A stretch of 64,000 nt of DNA from Xanthoparmelia taractica (Eukaryota; Ascomycota; Lecanoromycetes; Lecanorales; Parmeliaceae). Both the position numbers and the translations under genes were made by a program. Position 1 is the first letter of the stretch, and every line of letters starts with the position of its first letter. Under the pieces are notes generated by a model. That model made no database searches and was not told where the DNA came from. It worked only from the letters and a program-made list of their open reading frames with translations. The DNA is taken from contig JANQBS010000131.1 in the NCBI GenBank assembly GCA_033085395.1, forward strand, positions 1 through 64,000. Reading direction: 5' to 3'. This document shows positions 12,288-24,275 of the stretch, piece by piece.

Positions 12288-14232
12288 TCATTCCCCTCGT
12301 GATTCTTCCTCCCTTCGTCCACCTATGAAGATTTTCTGACGATGTCCGTACATCTGCCTCAACCAATCTTTTGCGGGTTCGGTATCCCAACCTACACTTT
12401 TCAATGCCCGGATGGCCTCGTCCTCATAGACATCGAACGGCATCTCGTCGATCAAACGCTCGAGCTGAGCGCCCTTTACGGGTCCCTATGAATTATTTCC
12501 TAGTCAGCAAAACGTCCTGTGTGAGCGAATTGATTATTTAAGATAGTTTTGGGGGCCTCGAATAGGCGAGATGCCCTCGATTGTGTCAATGTGCAAGGAG
12601 CCGTTAGGATTTGCGTACCAGGCATTCAACCTGCGTATATCCAAAGCGTCTGAAAAGCAATCTCATAGCAGCTTCGCGATCGCCTTTCGTCTTAATGAGC
12701 ATATTTCGGCAGTGATCTGCGGGACACCCCGGAAGCGCTTTTCGAATGTATTCAACCTTGTCACGCATCGCAGGCGTCAACGTAGACAAGAGGTCAGAGT
12801 CGGGTTTGCGTCTTGGATTTGAGGCGGTTGAGGCAGATGAGTCGTCACTGCTGCAGGAGAGGCGATCAGATTCAGATTCGGATGCCAGATCTTCTGCCTC
12901 GTCTGAGTCCTCATCTCCATCTTCATCTTCGTCTTCCTCAGTCAATTCTCTCCTTGCACCGTTGATGTTTAGACCGGACTCATCGAAGTACTCGTCGGCT
13001 AGCGGAAAGATATTGTAACAACGATTGCCGCTGAACACGAGACCAAAAATGATCTCGACATTAGGTGCTATTGCTGGCAAAGCCGCTTCTAGAGCTTTCC
13101 ATGTGCCTGACGTCAATAAGAAATAGTCAATCAACAGATTTTGTAGTGACTTGGTGTGACGTTTCACGAAGTCTTCTAAGTCCTGTGAACTTCCTTCGAA
13201 GTATCGGAGAGTAACAGCTCGCAAGTTGCTCCAGGTGTGGCTCGCAAAGGTATCAGCAAGTCGTAGTGAATAGGTGAGAGACTGGCCCGTGAGCTCAACT
13301 TCTTGTAGATTCTGAGCTGAACCCAGAAGTGTTGCCAGATCTATCGAGTCGAAACGGTCCTGGGCTGCTATCGTGGCTACGTCCTCTGATCGTTCTTGGT
13401 TCGTGGAGCAGCGCTGTTGTTGGGATCCTGCGGGCCAGTCACAAGAGATGGTGAGATCCAGCTTGCGAAGGGAGCTGAACACTGGATGAAATGGATGCGT
13501 AATTTCAACATTGGATCGCGAGAAAAACCAATAGGATATTCCACCGGTACGAGCAGCATGGTTTCTGTGGCCAAGACTCAGGTGCGGCAACCCGCTAGCT
13601 GTGCGATTAGTCAGTGCCTGCATGAGAGCAACAAACCCTCGGAGTTCCGGATGGGTATGCTCATTGTCATTGTGACTTGAGCAAGCGGTAGCAGGTCTTA
13701 GGCTGCAATAATTCTCGTCGGATTTTGAACATGTGGACTGGATTCGGTGGATGAGGGGCCCATCATGATAGGCTTGACATTCCGAAGAAAGATTGTTAAA
13801 GTCGCCTGGAAGGTAAGCCACGCGGGACATGTCCGAGTAGCGGACGCTTTTGATATTAGACAGACACTTGAACGCTCTGTCGAGGGACTGTTGGAGCTCT
13901 CTGCTGTGAATATCTTCTTGTTCCTTGAACAGTGTAGCTAACGCAGATCCACTTTTCTCGTTTCGATGCTGATCAACTACATCTAGGCTGATGTAGGAGC
14001 TATCGTAAACTACCTCTTCGACATAGTTGCAGAACTCAGAATGTGTCGTCAAGGCCATGAATGTGTTGAGGACGCCCTTCCTAGCAGCAATATAGGCCGT
14101 GGTGAAAAGCAGGGACGAAGCCAATGACCCGAGATGGTGATTGCCGGATAGCCGGAGTGCTTTGAGGTCCGGCTTACTCAGGTGTCCACAAATGTGGATC
14201 CAGACTTCACTTGGTACAATGGTCGTCTCCAT
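12288..14232 (-). CDS. F-box protein with C-terminal CUE/UBA-like segments
   Basis: Exon 1 is 14232-12619 and exon 2 is 12485-12288 (intron 133 nt, branch-like GCTGAC near the 3' end), giving 603 residues. The start is the ATG of METTIVPSEVWIHI; an upstream in-frame GTG is not needed. Residues ~5-45 match an F-box (IVPSEVWIHICGHLSKPDLK), which usually binds Skp1 in SCF ubiquitin ligases. The middle has Leu-rich stretches of the kind seen in substrate-binding regions. Residues ~430-470 are strongly acidic. After that come two helical segments, LPGCPADHCRNMLIKTKGD and, across the intron, IDEMPFDVYEDEAIRALKSV, that resemble CUE/UBA ubiquitin-binding folds. Inference: a substrate receptor that may also bind ubiquitin. 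The F-box call is firm; the tail assignment is moderate. Confidence 0.75.
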
Positions 14233-16168
14233 AGCGAGCACGAGATCTGCTAGTAGAAAGGTTCTATCTATGGGGGCTGCAGACTCTGTAGGCTACCCCC
14301 TGAGAGTTTGTGTCAGATACCTTCGAAGCGGTAAAGACATCAGAGTAAACAATGGTCCGCTCTTCAGAGGTAGAAAGATGAGGAATGGGAAGGTAGTAAG
14401 GGCACAGAACTACTCACTACCAAGAAGTACTACTTCTGACCCGATGGCCTAGCAAAAGAGTGTGTTTGAGGGTTGCAGTGATTGGAGATGACCTCAACAC
14501 CAGCGAATGGCTTCTGATTTGGGGGTGAACTTCAAGGGGTTCCTTCCGTTCCTTCCTTCCTGGCGTTTAACCACTTAGCACAAGATTGCCTTCTCTGGAA
14601 AGAACGTTGCTTTTTACCAATCACTTCACACATAGAAAGCAACGAGCGTGGGACTTCTGAGGCCACTGACTGTCGTGGATTGAGTTGAAGTGAGGGAAAA
14701 CAAACATCGCGTGCCAGCCCAATGATCCCACCTACAGCTAGCCGAGTGTAGTTAGCCTCATACTGTCCGCTCGAGTGAGTGAGCTCGGTCAATAAAGGCA
14801 ACTTGCAGCCACGCGGACTGAAGTAAGTGTAAGGTATATTTCACCAAGGCAAGGTCTTGGCGCAGGAATCTTCAGCCCTAACCCTAACCTCCATTTAACC
14901 ACCAGCATCTCTGCTGCAAGAGGTAGAAGAATCAGAAGACTCAGGCACACTTGCTGCCGTCAACCATTGCCATATTCTCCAATCGCCACTTGCCATCTCA
15001 TGCAAACGCCAGCGGTCCCAACCACGCTCGCTTCAAGTCAACGGAACAAAAGACAAATTCACTGGAGGAAGTAAAGCTCGAACATTCCTCATAGCCAAGT
15101 CTGGTCTCCGAGACCGCCTCCGAAAATAGAAACTCGACAACTTTAATCACCTTGTCCAGACATCAATGGACACACCGTCTCAGTGCTGGCTACTAAGCCT
15201 CTTACACCGGCGAATGCTAACGCCCCTCAACAAATGGACGGTATTGACTGCACATGCATTCTTAGTTTCAAATCGGGTCTCAGGATAGTGAACCCAACCG
15301 ACTACCGTATTATACCAGCATTCATGCCATTCCATTCACTAAGTAAGAGCCAGCCATCCGCCAACTCAGCCCTTTGTACCCCTCCCATCTTGCTGTCTTC
15401 CCTCCTTCCCTTCCCTAATGTTGCGAAACTAACGAGTAGCTCTTCCTCTTCCCTCTCCTTTTCTCATCGCAAATATCGCACCTCTAAACTCCAACGATAT
15501 TGTCGTCAATGCGTGGAGTGGAGTTAGAGCGTGAGCGGAGTAGAAGGTATGGTTTAGATATCCCGGAATGGAGAGAGCGATTATAGCTGTGCGAAGACAA
15601 TACGCGAGAGCGATGTTGGAATAAGCGATTCGTGCCGTACCAATGAGGTTGTGAGAGATGGCCTTTTGACAACGAGGCTAGTAGCGGGTTGAGTAACTAG
15701 GGGATATACGGCGTAGAGTCGGTGCGCTAATTCGAGATGGAATAAAATAGCGAAGTGTTCGTAAAGAGAGTACGGGTTGGGTTGTGGTTATGGTTGTCCT
15801 ACGTCAGGGCCGGGAGGTTGGGAGGTGCAGGTCTGCTATAGGCGAATGCCTTCCATATTAGAGGCTGGTGTGTTGAGACGAGGATGCTGGAAGGCGGAGT
15901 GACTAGGATGAATGCCAGTAGAAGGAAGAAGCAATGTTATGGAGAGAGTGTGTCAAAAGGAGAGCGCGGAGATGTCATGTTGAATGCACAATTGCCAAGA
16001 GATGTGGAAATGCATATCATTCGATAAAGTCTACATCGCTAATACATCCCAACATTCATCCCTAGCAGTTCCATCTATCGCGTGCTTTCAAAGACATAAG
16101 CAAATTCGCATGATTGTTCTCGGTCACCCTGTCTCGCATTCCCATCTTGGCATTGAAAAATGCACCAG
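14233..16168. other. Intergenic region
   Basis: No convincing gene. A second telomere-like motif CCCTAACCCTAACC lies at 14876-14889. The 15183-15527 plus-strand frame is Ser/Pro-rich without domain signal and overlaps a pyrimidine-rich tract near 15380-15470, which looks like promoter composition. The rest is unremarkable. Confidence 0.45.
14876..14889. repeat. Short telomere-like motif (CCCTAA x2)
   Basis: CCCTAACCCTAACC, a two-unit match to the common fungal telomere repeat, in an intergenic region. Same orientation as the one at 742. Could be chance. Confidence 0.3.
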
Positions 16169-17434
16169 CTAAGACTCCGGTTGCACTGTTGAAACCCACG
16201 CTCTAGCTCGCAGCGTATCTCCTAGACGGAAGCGAATAGTCTCGAGACATTTGTACATCGAGTCACGTTTGAGGCCCGCGGCTCCATCCCACTCATTGAT
16301 ATCCGTGGCAAGTACGGCAAGATCGAAGGGGCGATCATTGCCGAAGTAGCCAGGATTGACTTTTTGGCCTTCGCTGGGGGTGTCGCAATGAGGTAAAGGC
16401 TCGGCCAGTGATACCTCCTGCGAGAGCTCGTAGTCATCAGCGTTATCACGCCAATACTCGTCAGAGGAGACGTCTCGATGTGAGAACGTTTGAGAAGGGC
16501 GCTCGTCGGACTCAAGATTGGCCTCGAGATCAAACGGACTGGTCTGGGGTCCATATTCCAAGTCATAAGCTTCGTCGTAATATGTCGGCTTGCCAAGCTG
16601 ACGGCGGCGACGGTACCCTTCAACGTCTTCGGTGTAGTAGTCGTAACAAATCCAGAGCGAATGAGGCTTGGTGGCTATGTTCCATAAGAGCACGTAATTT
16701 GTTGTTTGCTTCGACTCTTGATCCTTGCCGGCTTCTAAGCTGCGCTTTTGTATACAGCCCAGAGGGACAAATTTCGCTAAAACGAGTTTATGCGACTCGT
16801 GTGAATGGGCATGATAACTTTGCAGGTCTTCATAGCAATGGAACGGAACTCTCTTGGCCTCGTATTTAGGATCGGGTGCGTACACCAGGCAACGGAAGTC
16901 CTCATCTTGTTCTTCGCCACGGTTGTGATCGAGAAGGTCTAGAGAGTAGAGTAGAGTATATTTTGCGTTCCCGTCGTTGTAGATGCAGACCTCTCCTTGG
17001 ACCGAAGAGAAGTACAAGGCATAGAAGATCATTTCTCCTTCAAGGCTCAAAAGATTCTTGATGAACGCTCCAGGAGATTCGAAAGCTCTAATCTCTGGAA
17101 GGGCGGTCAGACCAGACAAATGGCTGATCTCTTCCTGACTGCGCTCATGATCTAAATCTTTCGATGCAGTTGTGATGGAGGTAGCTGATTTATCCTCTGT
17201 ATATGTGGATGAGGTGGCTCGGGCAGGCTGTGTAGTACAACTGCTGTTGTTGCCATTCCTCCGCAAGCTCTGGTCATTGCGGCTCTGAAGGTCTGGGGAG
17301 ATTCGATCAGAATTGAGAGGGCAGTCGATTGACGCATTGGTGATTCCTCCCTGAGACTCTGAGGTAGAATGGCAAGTATAGTCATGCATCATGGAGTTCT
17401 TGTGTTGGGAAAAGGAGGGCTCTGAAGAAGTCAT
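16169..17434 (-). CDS. Uncharacterised protein with conserved-looking core
   Basis: A single open frame of 421 codons that I do not recognise. Residues 1-~105 are Ser/Thr/Gln/Asn-rich and probably disordered. A more ordered core follows (about 110-270) with alternating hydrophobic segments such as FIKNLLSLEGEMIFYALYF and TTNYVLLWNIATKPHSLWI, then an acidic, Tyr-rich stretch and a final segment RPFDLAVLATDINEWDGA. No signal peptide or membrane helix is evident. The start ATG begins MTSSEPSF; the region just upstream is not coding-like. It is probably a real single-exon gene, judged by length and composition. Function unknown. Confidence 0.6.
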   Translation of the reverse strand: MTSSEPSFSQHKNSMMHDYTCHSTSESQGGITNASIDCPLNSDRISPDLQSRNDQSLRRNGNNSSCTTQPARATSSTYTEDKSATSITTASKDLDHERSQEEISHLSGLTALPEIRAFESPGAFIKNLLSLEGEMIFYALYFSSVQGEVCIYNDGNAKYTLLYSLDLLDHNRGEEQDEDFRCLVYAPDPKYEAKRVPFHCYEDLQSYHAHSHESHKLVLAKFVPLGCIQKRSLEAGKDQESKQTTNYVLLWNIATKPHSLWICYDYYTEDVEGYRRRRQLGKPTYYDEAYDLEYGPQTSPFDLEANLESDERPSQTFSHRDVSSDEYWRDNADDYELSQEVSLAEPLPHCDTPSEGQKVNPGYFGNDRPFDLAVLATDINEWDGAAGLKRDSMYKCLETIRFRLGDTLRARAWVSTVQPES

Positions 17435-18379
17435 TACAACAGTAGACCCCTCTTCTTTCCAAGGTCGTAGTGTGCCTGTGAAGAGTTCGGCTTGCTACCA
17501 TACCTGAAGATGTTGGACTCTCTGAAGGTGTCCAGGATTGGGAACAGGGAGAGGAAATGGTACTCTTATACTCTCCAGCTAACGACTCTGCATAGTGTTG
17601 GAGACTTTGATACTTCGTGTTAAGCAGCCTCTGAAATAGTTCACAATGAAACTAATACATACTCTTACCCAAAGAATTTTTTTCTGGAAGCTGTCGGTCT
17701 TGCATGGTTCCTCTAGAGTTCTGACGTGGCCTGCAGGGTGTTAGGCACGCAGAGATGTAGTTGCACTGAGCTCAAAACTCTAGTAGAGAGCGCTGAAGGA
17801 TGAGGATCGCTGATGGATATGTGCCAAGGATGTAGGACACAGAAGTTTTGAATTGTGCGAGGTAACAAAAAGGGTGCTTAGGAGGGAAATAGAGGAAGGC
17901 ATAGGAACGATGGAATTAGGGAATGAAACGTCAAGTGAAATATGGAACCGATGACTCAGTATCACGTGCTTGGTTGGCTCGAACAGTGACTGAATCAAAT
18001 ATACGAGTTGGACAAAGAACAAAATCAGCATTTTCTTGGATGATCACACACAGACAACTTCTTAAACACTTCTCACGCACTTTTCATTGTCCTTGCCGGC
18101 GTGCTAATACAAAGAGCTTGGCAGGATAAAGCTAAAAGACTATTGAATTCAATATGTGCTGCTTGTAGAATATTGCCTGCCATCTGCCCGGTAAGACTGA
18201 GCAGGCGCCATTGTATACTGCTTAAAAAAATAGTCTAAAGAGTCGCAATAGAGACATGCTTTGGGGTATTTTTGCAATCTTATCCGAAATCGGCCCACAA
18301 TTACTCTTGTTTGCAAAACCCTATGCGGGAGCTCGGCCTTGGCGGACCACCCCGCCATTTTTTGCCTGGACGACCACTC
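17435..18379. other. Intergenic region next to AT-rich block
   Basis: No gene supported. It contains the upstream region of the minus-strand gene at 16169-17434 and small random frames. It ends where the AT-rich block begins, close to 18380. Confidence 0.45.
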
Positions 18380-19505
18380 AAGAAGAGCAGGAGGTAAATC
18401 GCGATATATGAATATTATAGTAGCTATTTCAGCTTCCTGATTAAGTTAGAATTAAAGGTATCCAACTAACGATATAGTATAAGCATATAGAGGGATTCTC
18501 TTATTATATTTATAGACTATATCATCGTCGCTATAACTTCACGTAAGCGTATTAGTTCGAAGAAGTCTTTAGCGAGAAAAAGACGTGTAAATAGTATACT
18601 TAATATTAATAATAAGAACTCTTCGTTCTTTTAAGCTACGAGAATAAATATCTCTACTATGTCTATTTTAAAGACACTTAGTTTAAGACTTATTATAGAG
18701 TCTCGTAAGACGGCGATATCGTTACTTAGACTAAATAAATCGAAGCTATCTAAGCGATAGCGTTCTAAGTTAATAACTAACTTTCTTCTTAATCTTATAA
18801 AGTCGAGTTCGCCTTTCTCGATTCAGCTATCTAATACTTTAAATAGTATATTATCGCTAGACTTTTTAGCTCGTAAATAACGTCTAGATACGAGCTTTAA
18901 TTAAATACTATTTAGTTAAAGTCTATCGCTAATAAGACGAACGAAAAGTCTATACTTTTATCGCTCTTTATAATCTAATTTTACTACTAGAATACGAGTA
19001 TTGATAATTACACAGTCTAATACTTAGTTAAACTTTTATATCGACTCTTAAATCGACTCGTAGACGATATACGATAACGAGAAGAATAGAGAGAAAAGAA
19101 GACGTAAGAAGAAGACTTTAAACACTATAAGAGCTTAAAATAATTAGTGATCTCGTTAATAGAAGAATAGCGTTCGTTAGAGCTATTATTTAAAATAAAT
19201 ATGATATTATATTAAACTTAATAAGATCTTATTCTTTGTAAAGCCCGTATATTAACGTTATATGAATTAACTAGAATCACGTCGTTATTATAATCTAGTT
19301 TAAATTTATTCTAAACGAGAGCACGAATAAGCGCTAATATAGATAATAGCATAGCGATAACTATAGTAACGAGGACGTGAAGGGAATAGTATTATATTTA
19401 GGCATGTTACAAGTAGTATCTAATTCGATTAATCTTTAAATATAGCTAATTTAAAGATATCTAAGATCTTAATAATTAATTTTTCTTTAACTATTTAAAT
19501 ACTTA
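18380..19505. repeat. AT-rich RIP-degraded block
   Basis: Extremely AT-rich, TA-dominated sequence with few CA/TG and many in-frame stops in all frames. It is presumably a transposon erased by RIP; the family was not identified. It directly precedes the gag-like fragment at 19510-19860, so it may be part of the same element. Confidence 0.7.
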
Positions 19506-19509
19506 TAAC

Positions 19510-19860
19510 GTAGCTTTATCATCATAAGAAGCATCAAGAGATTATTCGCCAGATCACGTAGCTTCATTATCATTAGAAGCATCAAGAGATCACTCGCCAG
19601 ATCACGTAGCTTCATCATCAGAAGAAGCACCAAGAGATCATTATTTCTCGCCAGACCCACGTATCCACCTAAGACCTCAGTACAAATAGTAGCCGTACCG
19701 GCCTTCTTTCAGATCGACATCTCCAGTAGAACCTCCGCCACAGCCGCGCGTATATTAGGCAGCAGATAATGAAGAGGGGGACTACACATATAACGCACCA
19801 TCTGAAGTCCTGGTCCAGCAACAGTGGCCGTATTCATTCAATTCTTGATCCATCAGCTAT
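19510..19860 (+). pseudogene. Retrotransposon-like coding remnant with 48-bp tandem repeat
   Basis: Three consecutive units start at 19510, 19558 and 19606 (48 bp each, the third with a 6-bp insertion). In one plus-strand frame they encode repeated EASRDHSPDHVASSS-type peptides, and the same frame continues with PVEPPPQPRVY and then ADNEEGDYTYNAPSEVLVQQ. Four or so stops interrupt it. The repeat length, divisible by three, and the preserved frame show that it was coding. The low-complexity, charged composition is like a gag or linker region of an LTR retrotransposon, which fits the candidate LTR downstream. The family is not assigned. Confidence 0.5.
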
Positions 19861-20028
19861 CAAACCATCACATCCCGGAGATCCAGTAAGAGTCACATTA
19901 GCCGTTAGCCTTACACCTCCGTTTTTCTTAGCATATATACGTTTATCTCTTAATGAACTAATTGACCAGCCAGCTAGCTAGCGAGATAGCAGCGAGGACG
20001 CTGGCTTTCTTTCAAAAAAGGTGGCATT

Positions 20029-20182
20029 TGTCATGGAATATTTGATCATATGGACGTAGGGCTGGTCATGACTAGCCTTGGCACTCGCTTCTCCGTACTT
20101 AGCTGGCGCACACACGTAGATCAATCAACAATTAATACACACCACACTTATTATTGAACCCCATCAATATTGTTCCTTGACA
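20029..20182 (+). mobile_element. Candidate 3' LTR of a retrotransposon
   Basis: The segment begins TGTCA and ends TGACA, giving the TG...CA ends and short inverted terminal repeat of LTRs, over 154 bp. It is preceded by a purine-rich stretch (AAAAAAGGTGG) that could be a polypurine tract. No 5-bp duplication flanks it, as expected if it is one end of a longer element extending left over the gag-like fragment. No partner LTR was found, so the call is tentative. Confidence 0.4.
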
Positions 20183-20189
20183 GTGAAGT

Positions 20190-21480
20190 AATAACTTCGC
20201 AATTAATTAGCATTATTTAGTTTATTTATATAATAATTATATATATCAATAAATATAGAGATATTAAGCTCTTTTGTCGTTATTTCTTCAAATATAGTTC
20301 TAGAAGTATAAGTATTTATAGCTATTCTTTCTGGCCTGCGACGAAGACGTTTCACTATCTCTCGATTATCTAATACGATACTTATAAAGAGTATTATACT
20401 TTAATTCTTTTAGGCAAATTACATTATCTTTTTATCGTCTAAGAGACTTTTATATCGCTATTCTTAATTTAAAGTAGTATTCTACTTAATTTTAAGATTT
20501 GTAAGTCGTTAATTAAGATCAAGATTAAGCTCTTAATACTTTCGCTAAGTCTTAATACTCTCTTTTATCTTCAATTATTTTTAACTTATTTTCGTAATAT
20601 ATATAATTCCTATAGTTTTAAATTTCTTCTTATTAAGCTATAATAGTAATCGAGCTAATATAATCAAGTTATCTAATTATACGATATAAGAATAATTCTT
20701 AATAATATCTTCTTAAGATAAGAGATCGAGAATTACGACTTGAGTTTAATTGAATCTTAGTCACTTTATTTAATAATCGTAAATATTCTAAGATTCGTCG
20801 TCTTTATTCTAGTCCTTAGCATAATATACTTAATTTAGAATATAGTCTCTATTTGCTAAGATCTAGATCTTGAAGTCTTCTAAAGTAGACTTGCTAAAGA
20901 TATTAACAATTTCTTTAATACAACTTATAAATCTCTAAATTATCTTATCTATAGTTAGATAAGTATTAGTCTTTTAATATTTTTTATATATCTAACGTAG
21001 CGAGTCGCTTAATAATTTCAATTTCGTAAATAAAGTCTCTTATTAATTTAATTACTAATCTAAGTAAGATCTAAAGATATAAAAATATCTATCTATTTAT
21101 TACCATCTTTTTAGACTAATATACTTCAAGATCTAATTATAAATAGACTCTTTTAATAAATTAATATTTTAGAATTCTAAAATACTTAATTCTATATGCA
21201 ATTTCATTCAAATTAAGACTTCTAAATAGACTTGAAATTCTTTAATAGTAATAAAGAATTAGATACAACTCTCGAAATATCTAGATCTAGGGAATAAAAA
21301 TATATACTTATTTATATGTCGCACGAGAGTATATAGGATCTTGTTATTGAAGAATAGACTAAAGATAGTATACGTATTATCTAAAGCAATAGTAATAGAT
21401 AATTTACTCTCACTATAGGTAAATAACTAATCTTTATAAATATGTACTTAGATAACAGTTAGAGATTAAAAGAATAATCT
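20190..21480. repeat. AT-rich RIP-degraded block
   Basis: TA-rich sequence almost free of CA/TG, with stops in every frame. Some minus-strand stretches look like eroded coding (for example a run reading LRLVIKLIRDFIYEIE near 21030), but no family is recognisable. Confidence 0.7.
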
Positions 21481-22195
21481 TTTAAAGTCGTTATAGGCTT
21501 GAGATCCTTCCTCATATAATCAAGGTCATCGAATATCTTATTGCGAGACATACTAATGAATAGACAATTGGTGGATAAATAATGATAAACGCGTTGTTTT
21601 GATGAGGCAGAGAGTAGGGCTGAGCCCCTGAATATTGAACCCTGCCAGGGGATGGGATACAAATAGCGGTCTTCGATAGCACGATTAACACTTGGCACCA
21701 TCCCCTCTCCACTCAAGATATTATCCTCGGGATAGTCTCTTTCTGCAAACCGCCAATGCATATAGCTTGAATGATTCACGCCTGGGCTAGGGGAATGCTT
21801 AAACAAGTTGGACAGTTCGAAGACATATCTCACGCATATCGACGGCTGTCCTTACAGTAGTATCGTCATTTTCATCTTAGGCAAAGGCAACTTTTATCGA
21901 TTGGGAACAGAGCGGCTATTTCCCAACTTGGTGGATGGATATTGAGAGAGGCGAGCTTTTCGCTGATCAGGGCGGTCTCGACTTGCGAGCCTAAATGCAT
22001 GGCTGAAGCTAAGAGCTGGAGCTCCTACGGCGGTACGCCCAGGGGAAGGTCCACTCGAGGAGTGAAAGTCTATCCATCTGAGCGGGTCGATTGATGTTAA
22101 GAGGGCAGAGTCGAGGCAAAACAGATCGCTGTAGCCTAAATAATGTATGCAAATAGGATAAACCAACGCGCCCGACGGTCGACCAACCAACTAAC
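21481..22195. other. Island of normal composition between RIP blocks
   Basis: About 700 bp of ordinary base composition flanked by AT-rich blocks. The longest frame (minus, 21459-21833, 124 codons) has no domain signal and runs into RIP sequence. This may be a fragment of ancestral single-copy DNA left between inserted elements. Confidence 0.4.
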
Positions 22196-22198
22196 AAC

Positions 22199-22226
22199 TA
22201 ATAGTCTAGACCAGTCCAGACTATTA
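22199..22226. repeat. Hairpin at left end of the hAT remnant
   Basis: AATAGTCT at 22200-22207 pairs with AGACTATT at 22218-22225. It marks the boundary between the normal-composition island and the RIP-altered transposon, so it may be the element's terminal or subterminal structure. Confidence 0.45.
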
Positions 22227-24275
22227 GTATCCGAACTAGTTCAATGATTTCATAGATAGTTGGTTGTCTGGTTCAGATGTATAGACTAATAGTTAAACTA
22301 ATAGTTAACTAGTTTAAATAATAATTAAATTTATATAAATAGATCTAATCACGCTAGGCGTATTTTTAATAGCGATTAGAGAAAAAATTCTTTTCTTACT
22401 AATATTTCAACTCTTTTAATTTATTCTTCAATAATTATATCTTTTCTTCCTATTATAGTACCTAGTAATAATAAATCTAATCTATCTAATTCTTTAATAA
22501 GCGTTAGAATATTATTTAATATTATCGCTAAATCTATAACTTTCGCTAATAAGTCTATTAAATATATACGCAATAAGATTACTCGAAGATTAATAATTTT
22601 ATTAAAATTCTCTTAAAAGAGATCTACTTCTAAATTAGCTATTTAGCGAGTCTCGAATAAATATATATTACTAGCTTAGATATCTATCAATATCTCAAAA
22701 AGAGGTCTTAAAGAGAAAGAAGCTTCTAAAGTGTCGAATAACTCCGACTTATAAAATCTACTCGAAATATTAATTAGCGTATTTCAAGTATTAGAATTAA
22801 ACTCCTTCTTTAAGAAATTTAAAATAAAAACGTCTTATATTTATTAGTATATTTATATACGAGGGGATAATATAATTTATAAATGCTATAAAAAGATCTA
22901 TAAAATTAGTGAAGATATTAAGATCATGTCTCGTTATTTTAAAGAAAAACACTTTATTAATTTAACGGCGACTAATATCGCTAAAAAGAGAATACGAGAT
23001 AAAATAAGCATTAATTAAATTATTCTTCGAGATATTAAGATTAATCGTTAGGCGAAGAAGAAAAGAAGAAAGAAGGTAATAAATTTAAATCTTAATAAGA
23101 GTGCTTTAAAGTACTTATATTTTTAATGAATTATCACTCGTAATATCTTATTTAACTAGTTCAAGGACTCGAATTTTCGAGTCTTCTTAGAATACGTTAA
23201 TCTTATAGTTAATCGAATACTTTTAAACTCTAATTCTATAATTAAGATTTACTCTAAAGACTTATTTACTAAGGGAAAGTAGAGACTACGTTATATATTA
23301 GATATAGCACTATCGAATATTTATATCATATATAATATGTAAACGTTATTAAATTAGCTAGACTTATTAGCTATTATTAATTATTTAAAACAAGTGAAGA
23401 CTTCTAATTATATACTATAACTTTCGCTCTTAGAAAGCTATAAGAAAAGTATTTAGATCTAAATTAGACTACAATTATTCTTAGCGTGCTTAATAAGTTT
23501 AAAATTCGCAATAAATTAAATTATATAGTTTTGAATAATACTAAGTTTAATAATTATCTTATTAACGCTATCGCTACTTCTCTATAAGCGAAGAAAGTCT
23601 TTTATAATAGACGTTAATAACGTCTTAGATATAATAATTATATTATTAATTTAACTATTTAAAACTTTCTCTTTGAAAAAATAGTCGATAATTGTAACTT
23701 CTTAAAAAACTCTTTATCGAATATTATCTTAAATAAGTGACGTAAGCTAAGATCTCTCGAAAATTATATAATATTATTATTTAAATAATAAGAAGCTCTT
23801 AACGTATTTAATTCTTTAAAAATTATATTAAGAGTCTTATATTATATCGTAATAATAGTATTAAATAAAACTATTGAAAAGGTAGATAGTAGAACACTTA
23901 ATTATCTTGCTACATAGATCTATAAGACTAGATATAATAATGTCAAGACTATACTAGACGAGATCCGAGTAGGTAGAGTGAAAACGAACTTGATTATTTC
24001 GATAAGAACTCTTAATATCTTATACTTAATCGAGTTATTTAAAGACTCAAATTAGTTATTATAGTCGTTACGAATAAGAAATCTAATTTAATTATCGATT
24101 TACTTAGTGCGAAGAAGTGAAAAATACTAAATTATATTCGTGACTTCTTATATGCTTTTCACGTTATTATTAAGATAATCGAAGATTATATAGCGACTTT
24201 AGAGCGAGTTCTTTCTACTATGAACTTTCTAGTTAAGTATTTTAAAAAGACTATTAAAGAATTTAATTATTATAA
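22200..24275 (+). mobile_element. RIP-destroyed hAT transposon, truncated on the right
   Basis: This is AT-rich DNA in which a hAT transposase can still be read on the plus strand. Around 22905-23000 it has a BED-finger-like end (SRYFKEKH), then IAKKRIRDKISI. From about 23100 to 23320 it reads IITRNILFN, FRVFLEYVNLIVNRILL, KDLFTKGK and RLRYILDIALSNIYI in one frame. The frame is broken by stops where Trp or Gln would be expected, as C-to-T or G-to-A changes make. Near 24130-24270 it reads LRDFLYAFH and MNFLVKYFKKTIKEFN, then stops abruptly where GC-rich sequence begins. The C-terminal third, including the hATC dimerisation region, is missing. The left end near 22200 carries a hairpin. Confidence 0.75.

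Noticed and set aside
20183..20200. tRNA primer-binding site after the 154-bp LTR-like segment
   Set aside because: The bases following TGACA do not resemble a tRNA 3' complement beginning TGG, so it is not a 5' LTR.
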